DNA of 10,915 nucleotides from JBEEJL01 sp043744215 (GCA_043744215.1 JAYTVC010000088.1:1-10915), one strand, 5' to 3'. Counted from the first letter of the stretch, positions 1 through 7,295 are shown. Notes: generated by a model not told the origin, from the sequence alone. Numbers and translations: made by a program.

Positions 1-42
1 GCACAACTAAACACGCTCCATTTACCGGTCGTTTTGTCTATG

Positions 43-77
43 GTAACCATACGTATCTCCCAGGATACTCTGGTTAC
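43..77. repeat. Nested inverted repeat at left edge
   Basis: GTAACCA (43-49) pairs with TGGTTAC (71-77), and inside it GTATC (53-57) pairs with GATAC (64-68) around a 6-nt loop. A further outer pairing CGTTT (30-34)/AAACG (79-83) is possible. The region lies upstream of the integrase relic, where an integron attI site would be expected, but the ends do not fit the attC core pattern, so I only call a hairpin. The rest of 1-157 is AT-rich and shows no gene I can support. Confidence 0.4.
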
Positions 78-157
78 GAAACGCCCTAATTACCAAATTT
101 ATAAATTTAACTCATTGTTTATATTGAGTATTTTAATTCAGTTACACCCTGCAAAAT

Positions 158-390
158 ATGCAAACTACCTCAGTACCACAACCGCCAAATTGCTCAATCA
201 AGCCCGCTATATTTTGCCTATCAATCACTACGCCGTTCGAAAAAAAGAGACGTATTTGCATTGGATTAAACGCTATTTTTTATTTCACGGCAAGCGGCAC
301 GCGAAGAATATGCGAACATTTTTTAATATACTTCGCGCAAGGTAATGCCGTCATCAACGGGGATTATTTGCGTGGCCGGGATTTTTTGAA
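158..390 (+). pseudogene. Integron-type tyrosine recombinase, N-terminal relic with frameshifts
   Basis: Three pieces in two frames read as the N-terminal SAM-like DNA-binding domain of an integron/XerC-type integrase. From ATG 158 one frame gives MQTTSVPQPP. After loss of about one A near 187-192 the next frame gives KLLNQARYILPINHYAVRKK, then ETYLHWIKRYFLFHGKRHAK up to about 312. A second shift at about 313 returns to the first frame with EHFLIYFAQGNAVI. This follows the IntI pattern of a LLDQ start, HY(S/A)xRTExxYxxWIxRYIxFHxxRHP and ExFLxxLAxxxxV. The catalytic C-terminal domain (R..HxxR..Y) is absent, so the gene is dead. In integrons the attI site and cassettes lie 5' of intI, which here is off the left edge. 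An ordinary phage integrase N-terminus is less likely given the RYxxFHxKRH block. The family is recalled, not searched. Confidence 0.7.
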
Positions 391-402
391 GTTCAACAGC
401 AG

Positions 403-423
403 ATCCTTCGCTTTGCTCAGGAT
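403..423. repeat. Dispersed ATCCT...AGGAT palindromic repeat
   Basis: ATCCTTCGC-TT-TGCTCAGGAT is an imperfect palindrome. On the minus strand it reads as the motif ATCCTGAGCAAAGCGAAGGAT, very close to a repeat I recall as widely scattered in bacterial intergenic DNA. It lies between the integrase relic and valS and leads directly into the tandem repeat at 418-490. Confidence 0.5.
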
Positions 424-490
424 GACATTGGTAAGGATGACATTGCTCAGGATGACATTGGTCAGGATGACATTGGTCAGGATGGCATAG
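418..490. repeat. 15-bp tandem repeat, about 5 units
   Basis: The unit CAGGATGACATTGGT occurs at 418-432, 433-447 (variant AAGGATGACATTGCT), 448-462 and 463-477, with a partial degenerate copy at 478-490. The array ends 2 bp from the valS stop codon. It seems to have grown from one arm of the palindromic repeat at 403-423. Through-translation of the array (LVRMTLVRMTL...) explains a spurious open frame. Confidence 0.9.
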
Positions 491-492
491 AT

Positions 493-3246
493 TTAGCTGA
501 GCTTGGCGACTTGCGCGCGCATTATTTCTACCGTGGAAACAAAACCTGCCAGCCGTTCTTTTTCCTGCGCGACTACTGCGGGCGGTGCGCGATCGACGAA
601 GCTGGCGTTGCCGAGTTTGGCGTTGGCTTTGACGATTTCGTTATCGAGGCGCGTGATTTCTTTTTGCAGGCGTTCGCGCTCGGCGGCTTTGTCGATTTCC
701 ACTTTGAGCATGAGCTTGAAATTGCCGACGATAGCAACCGGTGCGTCGTCGTTGGGTAGCTCATCCATCATTTGGCTGCCGCTAAGTTTTGCCAGCGATT
801 CGATGTAGGGTAAAAAATTTGTCAGCGTGACTGCGTCGCCGGTGGCGAATAGCGGCACTTTGGTCGAGGGCGATAAATTCATTTCACCGCGCAGGTTGCG
901 GCAGGCGTTGACTAATTCTTTTAATTGCGCGATGCGTTCTTCGGCGACGCTGTCGATTTTTTCCGCTTGTGAAACTGGAAACGGCTGCAACATAATGCTG
1001 TCGCCGGTTTTGCCCGCGAGCGGCGCGACTTTTTGCCACAGCTCTTCGGTGATGTAGGGAATCACCGGGTGCGCGAGGCGCAGCAAAGTTTCCAGCACGC
1101 GCACCAGCGTGTAGCGCGTGGCGCGTTGTTCGGCTTCGCTGCCGCTGGCGAGTTGCACTTTGGCGAGTTCGAGATACCAATCGCAATATTCGTCCCACAC
1201 CAATTCGTATATCGTGCGCGCTGCCATGTCGAAGCGGTATTCGTTAAAATTTTTCGCCACGTCTTGCTCAGCATGTTGTAGCTTGCTCACGATCCAGCGG
1301 TCGGCGTAAGAGGGCGAGCGCGGCAGGGTTTCGTCCTGGCCGCAATCTTTGCCTTCGGTGTTCATCAACACAAAGCGTGTGGCGTTCCACAGCTTGTTGC
1401 AAAAATTCCGGTAACCTTCGCAGCGCTGCATATCAAATTTGATATCGCGCCCGTGCGAAGCGAGGCTGGCAAACGTGAAGCGCAAGGCGTCGGTGCCGAA
1501 GGCGGGAATGCCGGCCGGAAATTGCGTGCGCGTTTTTTTCGTGATGCTGTCGGCTTGTTTTGGGTTCATCAAACCCGTCGTGCGTTTGCTTAATAAATCG
1601 TCGAGCGAAATGCCGTCGATCAAATCAATCGGGTCGAGCACATTGCCTTTTGATTTGCTCATCTTCTGGCCTTCCGCATCGCGTATCAGGCCAGTGACAT
1701 ACACTTCTTTGAACGGCACTTTGCCGGTGAAGTGCGTGGTCATCATCACCATGCGCGCGACCCAGAAGAAAATAATGTCAAAACCTGTCATCAACACGGA
1801 TGTTGGTAAGTATTTGTTTATAAAAAGATTTTCACTAGGCCAATCGAGAGTGGAGAAGGGCCACAGCGCGGAAGAAAACCAGGTGTCGAGTACGTCTTCA
1901 TCTTGCTTTAATTTTTTGCCCGGTGCTTGCGCTTGTGCTTCGGCAGCGGTGCGCGCGACATAAATTTTTCCGTCATCGTCATACCACGCCGGTATGCGAT
2001 GGCCCCACCACAGTTGGCGCGAGATACACCAATCCTGAATATTATTCAGCCATTGGTTATACGTTGTAGTCCAATTTTCCGGCACGAATTTAATTTCACC
2101 TTTGGCGACGACATCCAATCCGCGCTTGGCTAATCCGTCCATTTTGACAAACCATTGGTCTGTGAGCATCGGTTCGATAACGACGCCAGTGCGATCACCG
2201 CGCGGTACTTTGAGTTTGTGCTTTTCGGTTTTTTCCAATAGCGAAGCAGCATCAAGATCAGCGACGATTTGTTTGCGCGCGTCGAAGCGGTCGAGGCCGC
2301 GATATTTTTGTGGAGAGTTTTCGTTGATTTTTGCATCGAGCGTGAGTATGCAGATCATGGCTAATTGATGACGTTGCCCAACGCCATAGTCATTCAGGTC
2401 ATGAGCGGGCGTTACCTTCACACAACCAGTACCGAATTCCTTATCGACATAATCATCCGCGATGATCGGAATCTCGCGCTCGCACAAAGGCAACTTCACT
2501 TTCTTGCCGATTAAATGCTGATAGCGTTCGTCTTCAGGATGCACCATTACCGCTACGTCGCCGAGCATGGTTTCCGGGCGCGTGGTGGCCACGGTCAAAT
2601 GCGTCAGGCCCGTCTTTGTATCTTTTTCTACCAACGGATATTTGATATGCCAGAGAAATCCGTCTTCTTCGTCCTGCGTCACTTCGAGATCCGACACCGC
2701 CGTGCCGAGCACCGGATCCCAGTTTACTAAACGCTTGCCGCGATAAATCAAACCTTGCTCATGCAGCTTCACAAAAACTTCGGTGACGGTTTTGGATAAA
2801 CCTTCGTCCATAGTGAAACGCTCGCGCGACCAGTCGGGCGAGGTGCCCATGCGGCGCATTTGGCGCGTGATGGTTGAGCCGGATGCTTCTTTCCATTGCC
2901 ACACTTTTTTCAGGAATTTTTCGCGGCCTAAATCGTGGCGCGAAATTTTTTGCGCGTCGAGTTGACGCTCAACTACGATTTGCGTGGCGATGCCCGCGTG
3001 GTCAGTGCCCGGTTGCCACAAGGTATTGTCGCCTTTCATGCGATGGTAGCGGGTGAGGGCGTCCATCAACGTGTGCTGAAAGGCGTGGCCCATGTGCAGC
3101 GTGCCCGTGACATTGGGCGGCGGCAGCATGATGCAGTAAGCGGTTTTGTCGGGCGCGGTGCCGGCCTTGAAATAGCCGCGCGATTCCCACAGTGGATACC
3201 AGTGGGCCTCAATCGCTTGAGGTTCGTAACTTTTGGTGAGTTCCAT
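493..3246 (-). CDS. valS: Valyl-tRNA synthetase
   Basis: A class Ia aminoacyl-tRNA synthetase that charges tRNA-Val in the cytoplasm. The protein has 917 residues, within the family range (E. coli 951). Visible motifs in order: the HIGH-type signature PPPNVTGTLHMGH (residues 42-54); the CP1 editing domain with TTRPETMLGD (221-230) and GTGCVKVTPAHDLNDY (272-287), which clears mischarged threonine; QDWCISRQLWWGHRIPAW (404-421); the KMSKS loop (528-532); the anticodon-binding helical domain; and a C-terminal coiled coil (about 850-917, KAAERERLQKEITRLDNEI). The start ATG at 3246 gives the normal MELTKSYEPQ N-terminus. It is last in a minus-strand run after holC and the small acidic gene, separated by 65 bp that contain a TATAAT box, so it may have its own promoter. 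No defect is seen. Confidence 0.98.
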   Translation of the reverse strand: MELTKSYEPQAIEAHWYPLWESRGYFKAGTAPDKTAYCIMLPPPNVTGTLHMGHAFQHTLMDALTRYHRMKGDNTLWQPGTDHAGIATQIVVERQLDAQKISRHDLGREKFLKKVWQWKEASGSTITRQMRRMGTSPDWSRERFTMDEGLSKTVTEVFVKLHEQGLIYRGKRLVNWDPVLGTAVSDLEVTQDEEDGFLWHIKYPLVEKDTKTGLTHLTVATTRPETMLGDVAVMVHPEDERYQHLIGKKVKLPLCEREIPIIADDYVDKEFGTGCVKVTPAHDLNDYGVGQRHQLAMICILTLDAKINENSPQKYRGLDRFDARKQIVADLDAASLLEKTEKHKLKVPRGDRTGVVIEPMLTDQWFVKMDGLAKRGLDVVAKGEIKFVPENWTTTYNQWLNNIQDWCISRQLWWGHRIPAWYDDDGKIYVARTAAEAQAQAPGKKLKQDEDVLDTWFSSALWPFSTLDWPSENLFINKYLPTSVLMTGFDIIFFWVARMVMMTTHFTGKVPFKEVYVTGLIRDAEGQKMSKSKGNVLDPIDLIDGISLDDLLSKRTTGLMNPKQADSITKKTRTQFPAGIPAFGTDALRFTFASLASHGRDIKFDMQRCEGYRNFCNKLWNATRFVLMNTEGKDCGQDETLPRSPSYADRWIVSKLQHAEQDVAKNFNEYRFDMAARTIYELVWDEYCDWYLELAKVQLASGSEAEQRATRYTLVRVLETLLRLAHPVIPYITEELWQKVAPLAGKTGDSIMLQPFPVSQAEKIDSVAEERIAQLKELVNACRNLRGEMNLSPSTKVPLFATGDAVTLTNFLPYIESLAKLSGSQMMDELPNDDAPVAIVGNFKLMLKVEIDKAAERERLQKEITRLDNEIVKANAKLGNASFVDRAPPAVVAQEKERLAGFVSTVEIMRAQVAKLS

Positions 3247-3300
3247 CAGATTGTTCTTTGTTTGGGTTGGTAGCGTAACCGAACCGAATTGAAAGAACGA

Positions 3301-3306
3301 ATTATA
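3301..3306 (-). promoter_or_regulatory. Candidate -10 box for valS
   Basis: On the minus strand the sequence reads CGTTATAATTCG, a perfect TATAAT 55 bp upstream of the valS start codon. No good -35 box is found 16-18 bp upstream of it, which would lie inside the end of the preceding gene. It could supply valS transcription in addition to readthrough from pepA-holC. Confidence 0.4.
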
Positions 3307-3311
3307 ACGGA

Positions 3312-3779
3312 TTACTGGCGGTGTTTCGTCGCACCGGAGGGAGGAAAATTGGAAGCTGCTTCCAGGCTCAGCGCGTCGGTCACGGCGGTAGTGATGCTGT
3401 CGGCGATTTCCTGTTTGATTTCGGCCAGGGCATTGCGCACCGCTTCGTTCACATAGGTGTCGATTTTCTGGATCAGTTTTTCCTGTATCGGGCCCGTGAG
3501 TTGCGGTTCGATGTTGCGCATTACCTGGTTTTGTATTTCGCGGGCCAGCGCGCGGATGCGTTCATCGCTGAGCGCCGTGAACTGCATCGGCGTCGGCGAA
3601 AAAATTTCTTCAGGGTGGGATGAAGCTGATACTGCTTGCGCAGGGCGCGTCGCGCCGTCGTCGAGAATTTCGGTCAAGACCGGAATGTCGTCGGGGTCGT
3701 CTGCATGGCCCGTGGCGCCGCCGCGGTTCTTGCTCATCAGCGCTTCCAACTTGTCGATCAAGGTTTCGTCTTTGCTCAT
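3312..3779 (-). CDS. Small acidic, helix-rich protein between holC and valS
   Basis: I do not recognise a named family. The 155-residue protein has a charged N-terminal helix (MSKDETLIDKLEALMSKNR), an acidic, proline-containing linker with HADDPDDIPVLTEIL (about 24-40), and a long amphipathic helical C-terminal half (about 70-143, with LAREIQNQVMRNIEP and EKLIQKIDTYVNEAVRNAL). It has no signal peptide or membrane segment. I chose ATG 3779 because AAAGGG sits 6 nt upstream. GTG 3797, 2 nt past the holC stop, and ATG 3890 inside holC are alternatives; the latter would force a 92-bp overlap. Spacing to holC is 19 bp, so co-transcription is likely. The architecture (N-terminal helix, acidic/proline linker, C-terminal oligomerising helices, gene beside valS) recalls the alphaproteobacterial polar organiser PopZ, but sequence similarity is not evident to me. 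Confidence 0.8.
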   Translation of the reverse strand: MSKDETLIDKLEALMSKNRGGATGHADDPDDIPVLTEILDDGATRPAQAVSASSHPEEIFSPTPMQFTALSDERIRALAREIQNQVMRNIEPQLTGPIQEKLIQKIDTYVNEAVRNALAEIKQEIADSITTAVTDALSLEAASNFPPSGATKHRQ

Positions 3780-3798
3780 ATCAAGCCCTTTGCTCACA

Positions 3799-4221
3799 TC
3801 AAGTTTTGGACAGGCTGTGGGATTTGATGTTGTAGCCACGGTCCTGATAAAACTTGTAGCGCATACGTGCCGCCGCGCGGTCATCCGCATCGGTGCTCAC
3901 AATTTCAATTACCCGCTGGTAACGGCTGAAAAATGGCTGGACTTCATCATGTAAATTTAACAGCACATCGTCGTAGGCCAGCTTATCTGCGTCGCAGGAA
4001 ATGACAATCGGTGTTTGTGGTGCCAGTTCATGATCGACAGCGCAATGAGGCAGAAAGCCTAAAGCCGGCGTTGTCCACATCAATCGGTCAATCTTGCTGG
4101 CGACCGATTCATCGGCTGCGAACACCAGCATTTTGCGTTTGTCGCGCAAAACTTTATGGCTCAATTGACAGGCCACGAGGAATTTATTTTCTACGTGGGT
4201 ATAGAAAAAAATTTCGGTCAC
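3799..4221 (-). CDS. holC: DNA polymerase III chi subunit
   Basis: Chi joins psi in the clamp loader and binds the C-terminal tail of SSB, linking the polymerase III holoenzyme to single-stranded DNA. The 140-residue product (E. coli 147) begins MTEIFFYTHVENKF and carries the family features: an N-terminal beta strand FFYTH, a central segment DRLMWTTPALGFLPHC (45-60) matching the DxxLWxxxxxxFxPH block, TPIVISCD (70-77), and C-terminal RYKFYQDRGYNIKSH (121-135). The start is GTG at 4221, overlapping the pepA stop as GTGA. That arrangement and the pepA-holC-valS order are standard in proteobacteria and imply translational coupling to pepA. Longer in-frame starts upstream would run deep into pepA and are rejected. 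Confidence 0.95.
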   Translation of the reverse strand: MTEIFFYTHVENKFLVACQLSHKVLRDKRKMLVFAADESVASKIDRLMWTTPALGFLPHCAVDHELAPQTPIVISCDADKLAYDDVLLNLHDEVQPFFSRYQRVIEIVSTDADDRAAARMRYKFYQDRGYNIKSHSLSKT

Positions 4222-5711
4222 GCTTTTTCGGCCTGATTGATGAGATAGTGCGTGAGCAGTGGCACGGGCCGTCCCGTGCCGCCTTTTGCCGCGCCGGATT
4301 TCCACGCGGTGCCCGCGATATCCAAATGGGCCCAATCGTATTTCTTGGTATAACGCGAGAGGAAACATGCAGCGGTAATGCTGCCGCCGGCGCGCCCGGC
4401 GATGTTGGCCATGTCGGCAAAATTGCTGCGCAGGCCTTCCTGATACTCGTCCCACAATGGCATATGCCAGGCGCGGTCGTTGGAATATTCGCCGGCGGCC
4501 AGTAATTCTTTGGCCAGACTATCCTGATTCGCGTAGAGACCGCTCGCCACATGGCCGAGGGCGATCACGCAAGCGCCGGTGAGGGTGGCGATATCGACTA
4601 CCGATTTGGGTTCATAGCGCTCTGCGTAGGTCAGCGCGTCGCACAAAATCAAACGGCCTTCTGCATCGGTGTTCAAAATTTCAATCGTCTGGCCCGACAT
4701 GCTGGTGACGACATCGCCGGGCCGTGTGGCCATGCCGTCCGGCATATTTTCGCAGGTAGGAATAATGCCGACCACATTGATCGGCAATTTCAATTCTGCC
4801 GCCGCCTGTACGGTGCCCAGCACGCTGGCCGCGCCGCACATATCGTATTTCATTTCATCCATTTCGGCGCCGGGCTTGAGTGAAATGCCGCCCGTGTCAA
4901 AGGTAATGCCTTTGCCCACTAAAACATAAGGCTTGTCTTTTTTGCCGCCGCCGTTGTATTCGAGGCAGATGAGTTTGGGCGGTTGGCGGCTGCCCATTGT
5001 AACGGCGAGGAAGGAACCCATGCCGAGTTTTTCCATCTCCGTCTGTTCAAGAATTTTTACTTTGAGGCCGTGTTCCTTCGCCAGTTTTTTCGCTTCGTCA
5101 GCAAGATACGTCGGCGTGCAGATATTCGGTGGCAGATTGCCCAGATCTTTAGCCAGATTCATGCCGTGCGAAATGGCAAGACCGCGGGCAATCGCTGCTT
5201 CGCCCGCCTTGAGTTCAGTGCGGCTGGCCACTTCGATGGTCAGTTTATGTAATGGCCTGCGCACTTCTTCCGCTTTGCTTTTCATGCGGTCGAAGCGGTA
5301 AATGGTTTCCATGGTTACGATGACGGCCTGCTCCACTTTCCATGCCGTATCACGTTTGGACAAGGGCACTTCGGTAAGATAAAGCGATGCTTCGAGTGAG
5401 CCGGTTTCGTTCAGCGTTTTGATTGCGGCGGCCACGGCGCTGCGATATTCCTTATCATGAAAATCGCGTTTGCGGCCAAGGCCGACCAGCAACACGCGGT
5501 CGCATTTCATGTTGGGCACGTTGTGCAAAATCAGCGTGCTGCCGAGTTTGCCTTCCATGTCGCCACGTCGGGTGATGTCGGACAAATAGCCCTTCGATGC
5601 CTTATCGATCACCGCCGCCGAATCGGATAAAGTGCGCGACTGGAATACCCCCACGACCACGCATGCACCTTGCTGTTTTTCCGGGTTGCCGCTTTTTATG
5701 CTAAATTCCAT
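4218..5711 (-). CDS. pepA: Leucyl aminopeptidase (M17)
   Basis: A cytosolic dinuclear-metal aminopeptidase that removes N-terminal residues. In E. coli the same protein also binds DNA (XerCD/cer recombination, carAB control). The product has 497 residues (E. coli 503). The metal and catalytic set is complete and offset by three from E. coli: K267 and D272 in VGKGITFDTGG, K279 in SLKPGAEM, D290 in KYDMCGAASV, D349 and E351 in the signature NTDAEGRL (347-354), and R353. The N-terminal domain (1-about 165) is the variable macro-like domain. Start ATG 5711 has AAGGA at 5718-5722, 6 nt away. It is the first gene of the minus-strand run, overlaps holC by 4 bp, and is divergent from lptF. Confidence 0.97.
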   Translation of the reverse strand: MEFSIKSGNPEKQQGACVVVGVFQSRTLSDSAAVIDKASKGYLSDITRRGDMEGKLGSTLILHNVPNMKCDRVLLVGLGRKRDFHDKEYRSAVAAAIKTLNETGSLEASLYLTEVPLSKRDTAWKVEQAVIVTMETIYRFDRMKSKAEEVRRPLHKLTIEVASRTELKAGEAAIARGLAISHGMNLAKDLGNLPPNICTPTYLADEAKKLAKEHGLKVKILEQTEMEKLGMGSFLAVTMGSRQPPKLICLEYNGGGKKDKPYVLVGKGITFDTGGISLKPGAEMDEMKYDMCGAASVLGTVQAAAELKLPINVVGIIPTCENMPDGMATRPGDVVTSMSGQTIEILNTDAEGRLILCDALTYAERYEPKSVVDIATLTGACVIALGHVASGLYANQDSLAKELLAAGEYSNDRAWHMPLWDEYQEGLRSNFADMANIAGRAGGSITAACFLSRYTKKYDWAHLDIAGTAWKSGAAKGGTGRPVPLLTHYLINQAEKA

Positions 5712-5756
5712 GTTGGTTCCTTGGTATGACAGCTAACGGTGAGTAAGACTGATTCG

Positions 5757-5786
5757 ATTATCGCCATTTTGGGATGCAAAAGTCAA
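5757..5786 (-). promoter_or_regulatory. Sigma70-type promoter for pepA(-holC)
   Basis: On the minus strand, TTGACT (5781-5786) is followed after 18 bp by GATAAT (5757-5762), each one mismatch from consensus. Transcription would start near 5750, leaving a leader of about 40 nt with the pepA ribosome binding site. The promoter lies across the first codons of the longest possible lptF frame, which supports the shorter lptF start. Confidence 0.6.
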
Positions 5787-5830
5787 AATTCCCATCGAAT
5801 CCCGGTTTTGCCCGCCTGAGTAGATTTCTC

Positions 5831-6943
5831 ATGATTTTTTCCCGATCTCTCGTGCGCGAATTCACCACGCTGGCCATGGCCGTGGCGATAGTGCTGCTAA
5901 CCATTGCGGTGACTGCCGTGTTGATCCGCCTGTTGGCGGAAGCCGCGTCGGGTTTACTGACGCCGGATGCGGTGATCGCGTTTCTCGGATTTTCCACCTT
6001 GAATTACCTGCCGTTGGTGTTATCGATGACGGTGTATTTCGCCGTGCTGATGACCTTGATCCGCTGTTATCGCGACAGTGAAATGGCCGTGTGGTCCAGC
6101 GCCGGACTCGCGTTGACGACATTTTTGAAACCGGTGTTTTATTTTGCCGTGCCCGTTGCTTTGCTTGTTGCCTCACTCAGTTTTTTTCTCGCGCCGTGGG
6201 CGCAGCGCATGAGCGCCGATTATCAACGCAAACTCGATACGCGAGATGAAGTATCAGCGATTACGCCGGGCATTTTTTATGAATCGCGCAACGCCGACCG
6301 CGTCGTGTTTGTCGATAAACTGGCTGCAGACAGCCCTGCCGTCAGCAATGTGTTTTCGCAAAGCCTGCAAAACCAGAAACTCGGCATCATCGCTGCACAA
6401 CAAGGCATGCAACATACCGACAAAGATGGTGAAAAATTTCTGGTGTTGAAAAACGGCCGCCGCTACGAGGGCTCGCCGGGCAGGGCCGATTACAAGGTAA
6501 TCGATTTTGACAGTTATAGTATGCGCATCGAGCCGCGCATTCTCGCGCCCTACACGCCGCCGGCGAAGGCGATGCCAACCGAAGCGTTGGCGCAAAACCC
6601 CACGGCAGAAAACATGGCCGAATTGCATTGGCGCATCAGCCTGCCCATGAGCGTGCTGTTGCTGGCCTGCGCCGCCGTGCCGCTGAGTTATACCAACCCT
6701 CGCAGCGGGCGTTCGTGGAATCTAATCATCGCGCTGCTGGTGTTTTTTATTTACTACAACTTTATCAATATTTTTCAAGCCTGGACGTTGCAGCAAAAAG
6801 TTTCTTCCGCTGTCGGCATCTGGCCGGTGCATGGTGTGATGCTGTTGGTCGTGCTCGGGCTGTTTATGTGGCGTGACCGGGAATCACTGCTGTTTCTGTT
6901 TCGTCGGAATGGGAAAATAAATACAGCCGCCGCGCCCGCATGA
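5831..6943 (+). CDS. lptF: LPS export ABC transporter permease LptF
   Basis: LptF is an inner-membrane half of the LptB2FG transporter that extracts lipopolysaccharide and feeds it to LptC and the Lpt bridge. The 370-residue product (E. coli 366) starts MIFSRSLVREF, matching family N-termini. It has three N-terminal membrane segments (about 14-34, 47-77, 100-120), a periplasmic beta-jellyroll region (about 125-265, with GIFYESRNADRVVFVDKL), and three C-terminal segments (271-286, 297-315, 331-347). YRDSEMAVWSSAGL (80-93) is the cytoplasmic coupling segment that contacts LptB. A longer frame from ATG 5774 adds 19 residues but has poor homology to the family start and overlaps the pepA promoter. 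Unusually, lptG does not follow within the remaining 4 kb. Confidence 0.95.
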   Translation: MIFSRSLVREFTTLAMAVAIVLLTIAVTAVLIRLLAEAASGLLTPDAVIAFLGFSTLNYLPLVLSMTVYFAVLMTLIRCYRDSEMAVWSSAGLALTTFLKPVFYFAVPVALLVASLSFFLAPWAQRMSADYQRKLDTRDEVSAITPGIFYESRNADRVVFVDKLAADSPAVSNVFSQSLQNQKLGIIAAQQGMQHTDKDGEKFLVLKNGRRYEGSPGRADYKVIDFDSYSMRIEPRILAPYTPPAKAMPTEALAQNPTAENMAELHWRISLPMSVLLLACAAVPLSYTNPRSGRSWNLIIALLVFFIYYNFINIFQAWTLQQKVSSAVGIWPVHGVMLLVVLGLFMWRDRESLLFLFRRNGKINTAAAPA

Positions 6944-6952
6944 GCGGTTTAA

Positions 6953-6981
6953 TTGCTATAGGATACGCAGTGGTTTATCAT
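6953..6981 (+). promoter_or_regulatory. Candidate promoter for tRNA-Ser
   Basis: TTGCTA (6953-6958) and TATCAT (6976-6981) are separated by 17 bp. Transcription would begin near 6988, in a GC-containing discriminator, about 34 nt before the mature tRNA 5' end. The position and spacing fit a tRNA promoter; sequence match is moderate. Confidence 0.4.
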
Positions 6982-7021
6982 GTGCGACTTCGCTGATTAG
7001 CAATGCCAATCAACGCAAAAC

Positions 7022-7112
7022 GGAGAGGTGGATGAGTGGTTTAAGTCGCACGCCTGGAAAGCGTGTGTAGGTTCATAGCCTACCGCGGGTTCGAATCCCG
7101 CCTTCTCCGCCA
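7022..7112 (+). tRNA. tRNA-Ser(GGA), CCA encoded
   Basis: A class II tRNA with long variable arm. Acceptor stem GGAGAGG (7022-7028) pairs with CTTCTCC (7102-7108, one G-U), followed by discriminator G7109 and encoded CCA 7110-7112. Anticodon stem CACGC/GCGTG encloses loop CTGGAAA with anticodon GGA at 7056-7058, reading UCC and UCU serine codons. The variable arm is TAGGTTCATAGCCTA and the T loop is GGTTCGAATCC. The 3' end is duplicated at 7296-7314 (see repeats). Confidence 0.96.
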
Positions 7113-7122
7113 GACAAATAAA
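7094..7122 (+). repeat. Direct repeat copy 1: tRNA-Ser 3' end (att-like)
   Basis: AATCCCGCCTTCTCCGCC followed by AGACAAATAAA, 29 bp, is identical at 7296-7324, offset 202 bp. It covers the T-arm 3' half, acceptor 3' strand, CCA and 10 nt of 3' flank. Duplication of a tRNA 3' end is the usual scar of integrase-mediated insertion (attL/attR), or else of a collapsed tandem tRNA duplication. Confidence 0.85.
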
Positions 7123-7155
7123 GATGCCCCGAGAGGGGCATTTTTATTTGTCTGG
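7110..7155 (+). terminator. Terminator hairpin starting in the tRNA CCA end
   Basis: The 21-bp stem 7110-7130 / 7135-7155, with loop GAGA, is fully paired with one G-U. Its GC-rich apex ATGCCCC-GAGA-GGGGCAT is followed by TTTTTATTT, giving an intrinsic terminator. The stem base begins in the encoded CCA. The symmetry with A-rich and U-rich arms means it could work in both directions. Confidence 0.85.
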
Positions 7156-7171
7156 TGAAAAGGTGTGTGGA

Positions 7172-7286
7172 CGAAACCGCTTCGGGTTCGACTAAGCGAG
7201 CAAGCTCGCTTGGACGTTTGCGCGCCTAGCGCGCAAACGGTCTTTCGCCGCAAGCGGCGAAGGATGAACGTCTCGCCCAAAGGCGA
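7172..7286. repeat. Array of five consecutive short hairpins
   Basis: Five back-to-back inverted repeats fill this segment: 7172-7190 (CGAA/TTCG and CCG/CGG, one mismatch); 7194-7211 (AAGCGAG-CAAG-CTCGCTT); 7215-7239 (CGTTTGCGCGC-CTA-GCGCGCAAACG, 11 bp perfect); 7242-7263 (CTTTCGCCG-CAAG-CGGCGAAGG, 9 bp with one G-U); 7273-7286 (TCGCC-CAAA-GGCGA). CAAG loops recur. The array lies exactly between the two tRNA 3'-end copies. An open frame on the minus strand through it (7080-7343) ends in antisense tRNA (RRRRDSNPR) and is not a gene. Function unknown. Confidence 0.8.
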
Positions 7287-7295
7287 TACGGACAC

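Noticed and set aside
105..111. ATTTAAC matches the RYYYAAC core of integron recombination sites
   Set aside because: A 7-base degenerate match is expected by chance in AT-rich DNA, and no paired core or attC fold was found.
3780..3890. Longer N-terminus for the small acidic protein
   Set aside because: It would overlap holC by 92 bp and has no supporting motif, whereas ATG 3779 has a ribosome binding site.
5774..5830. 19-residue N-terminal extension of LptF
   Set aside because: The family begins at MIF.R.LVRE, and the extension overlaps the -35/-10 of pepA.
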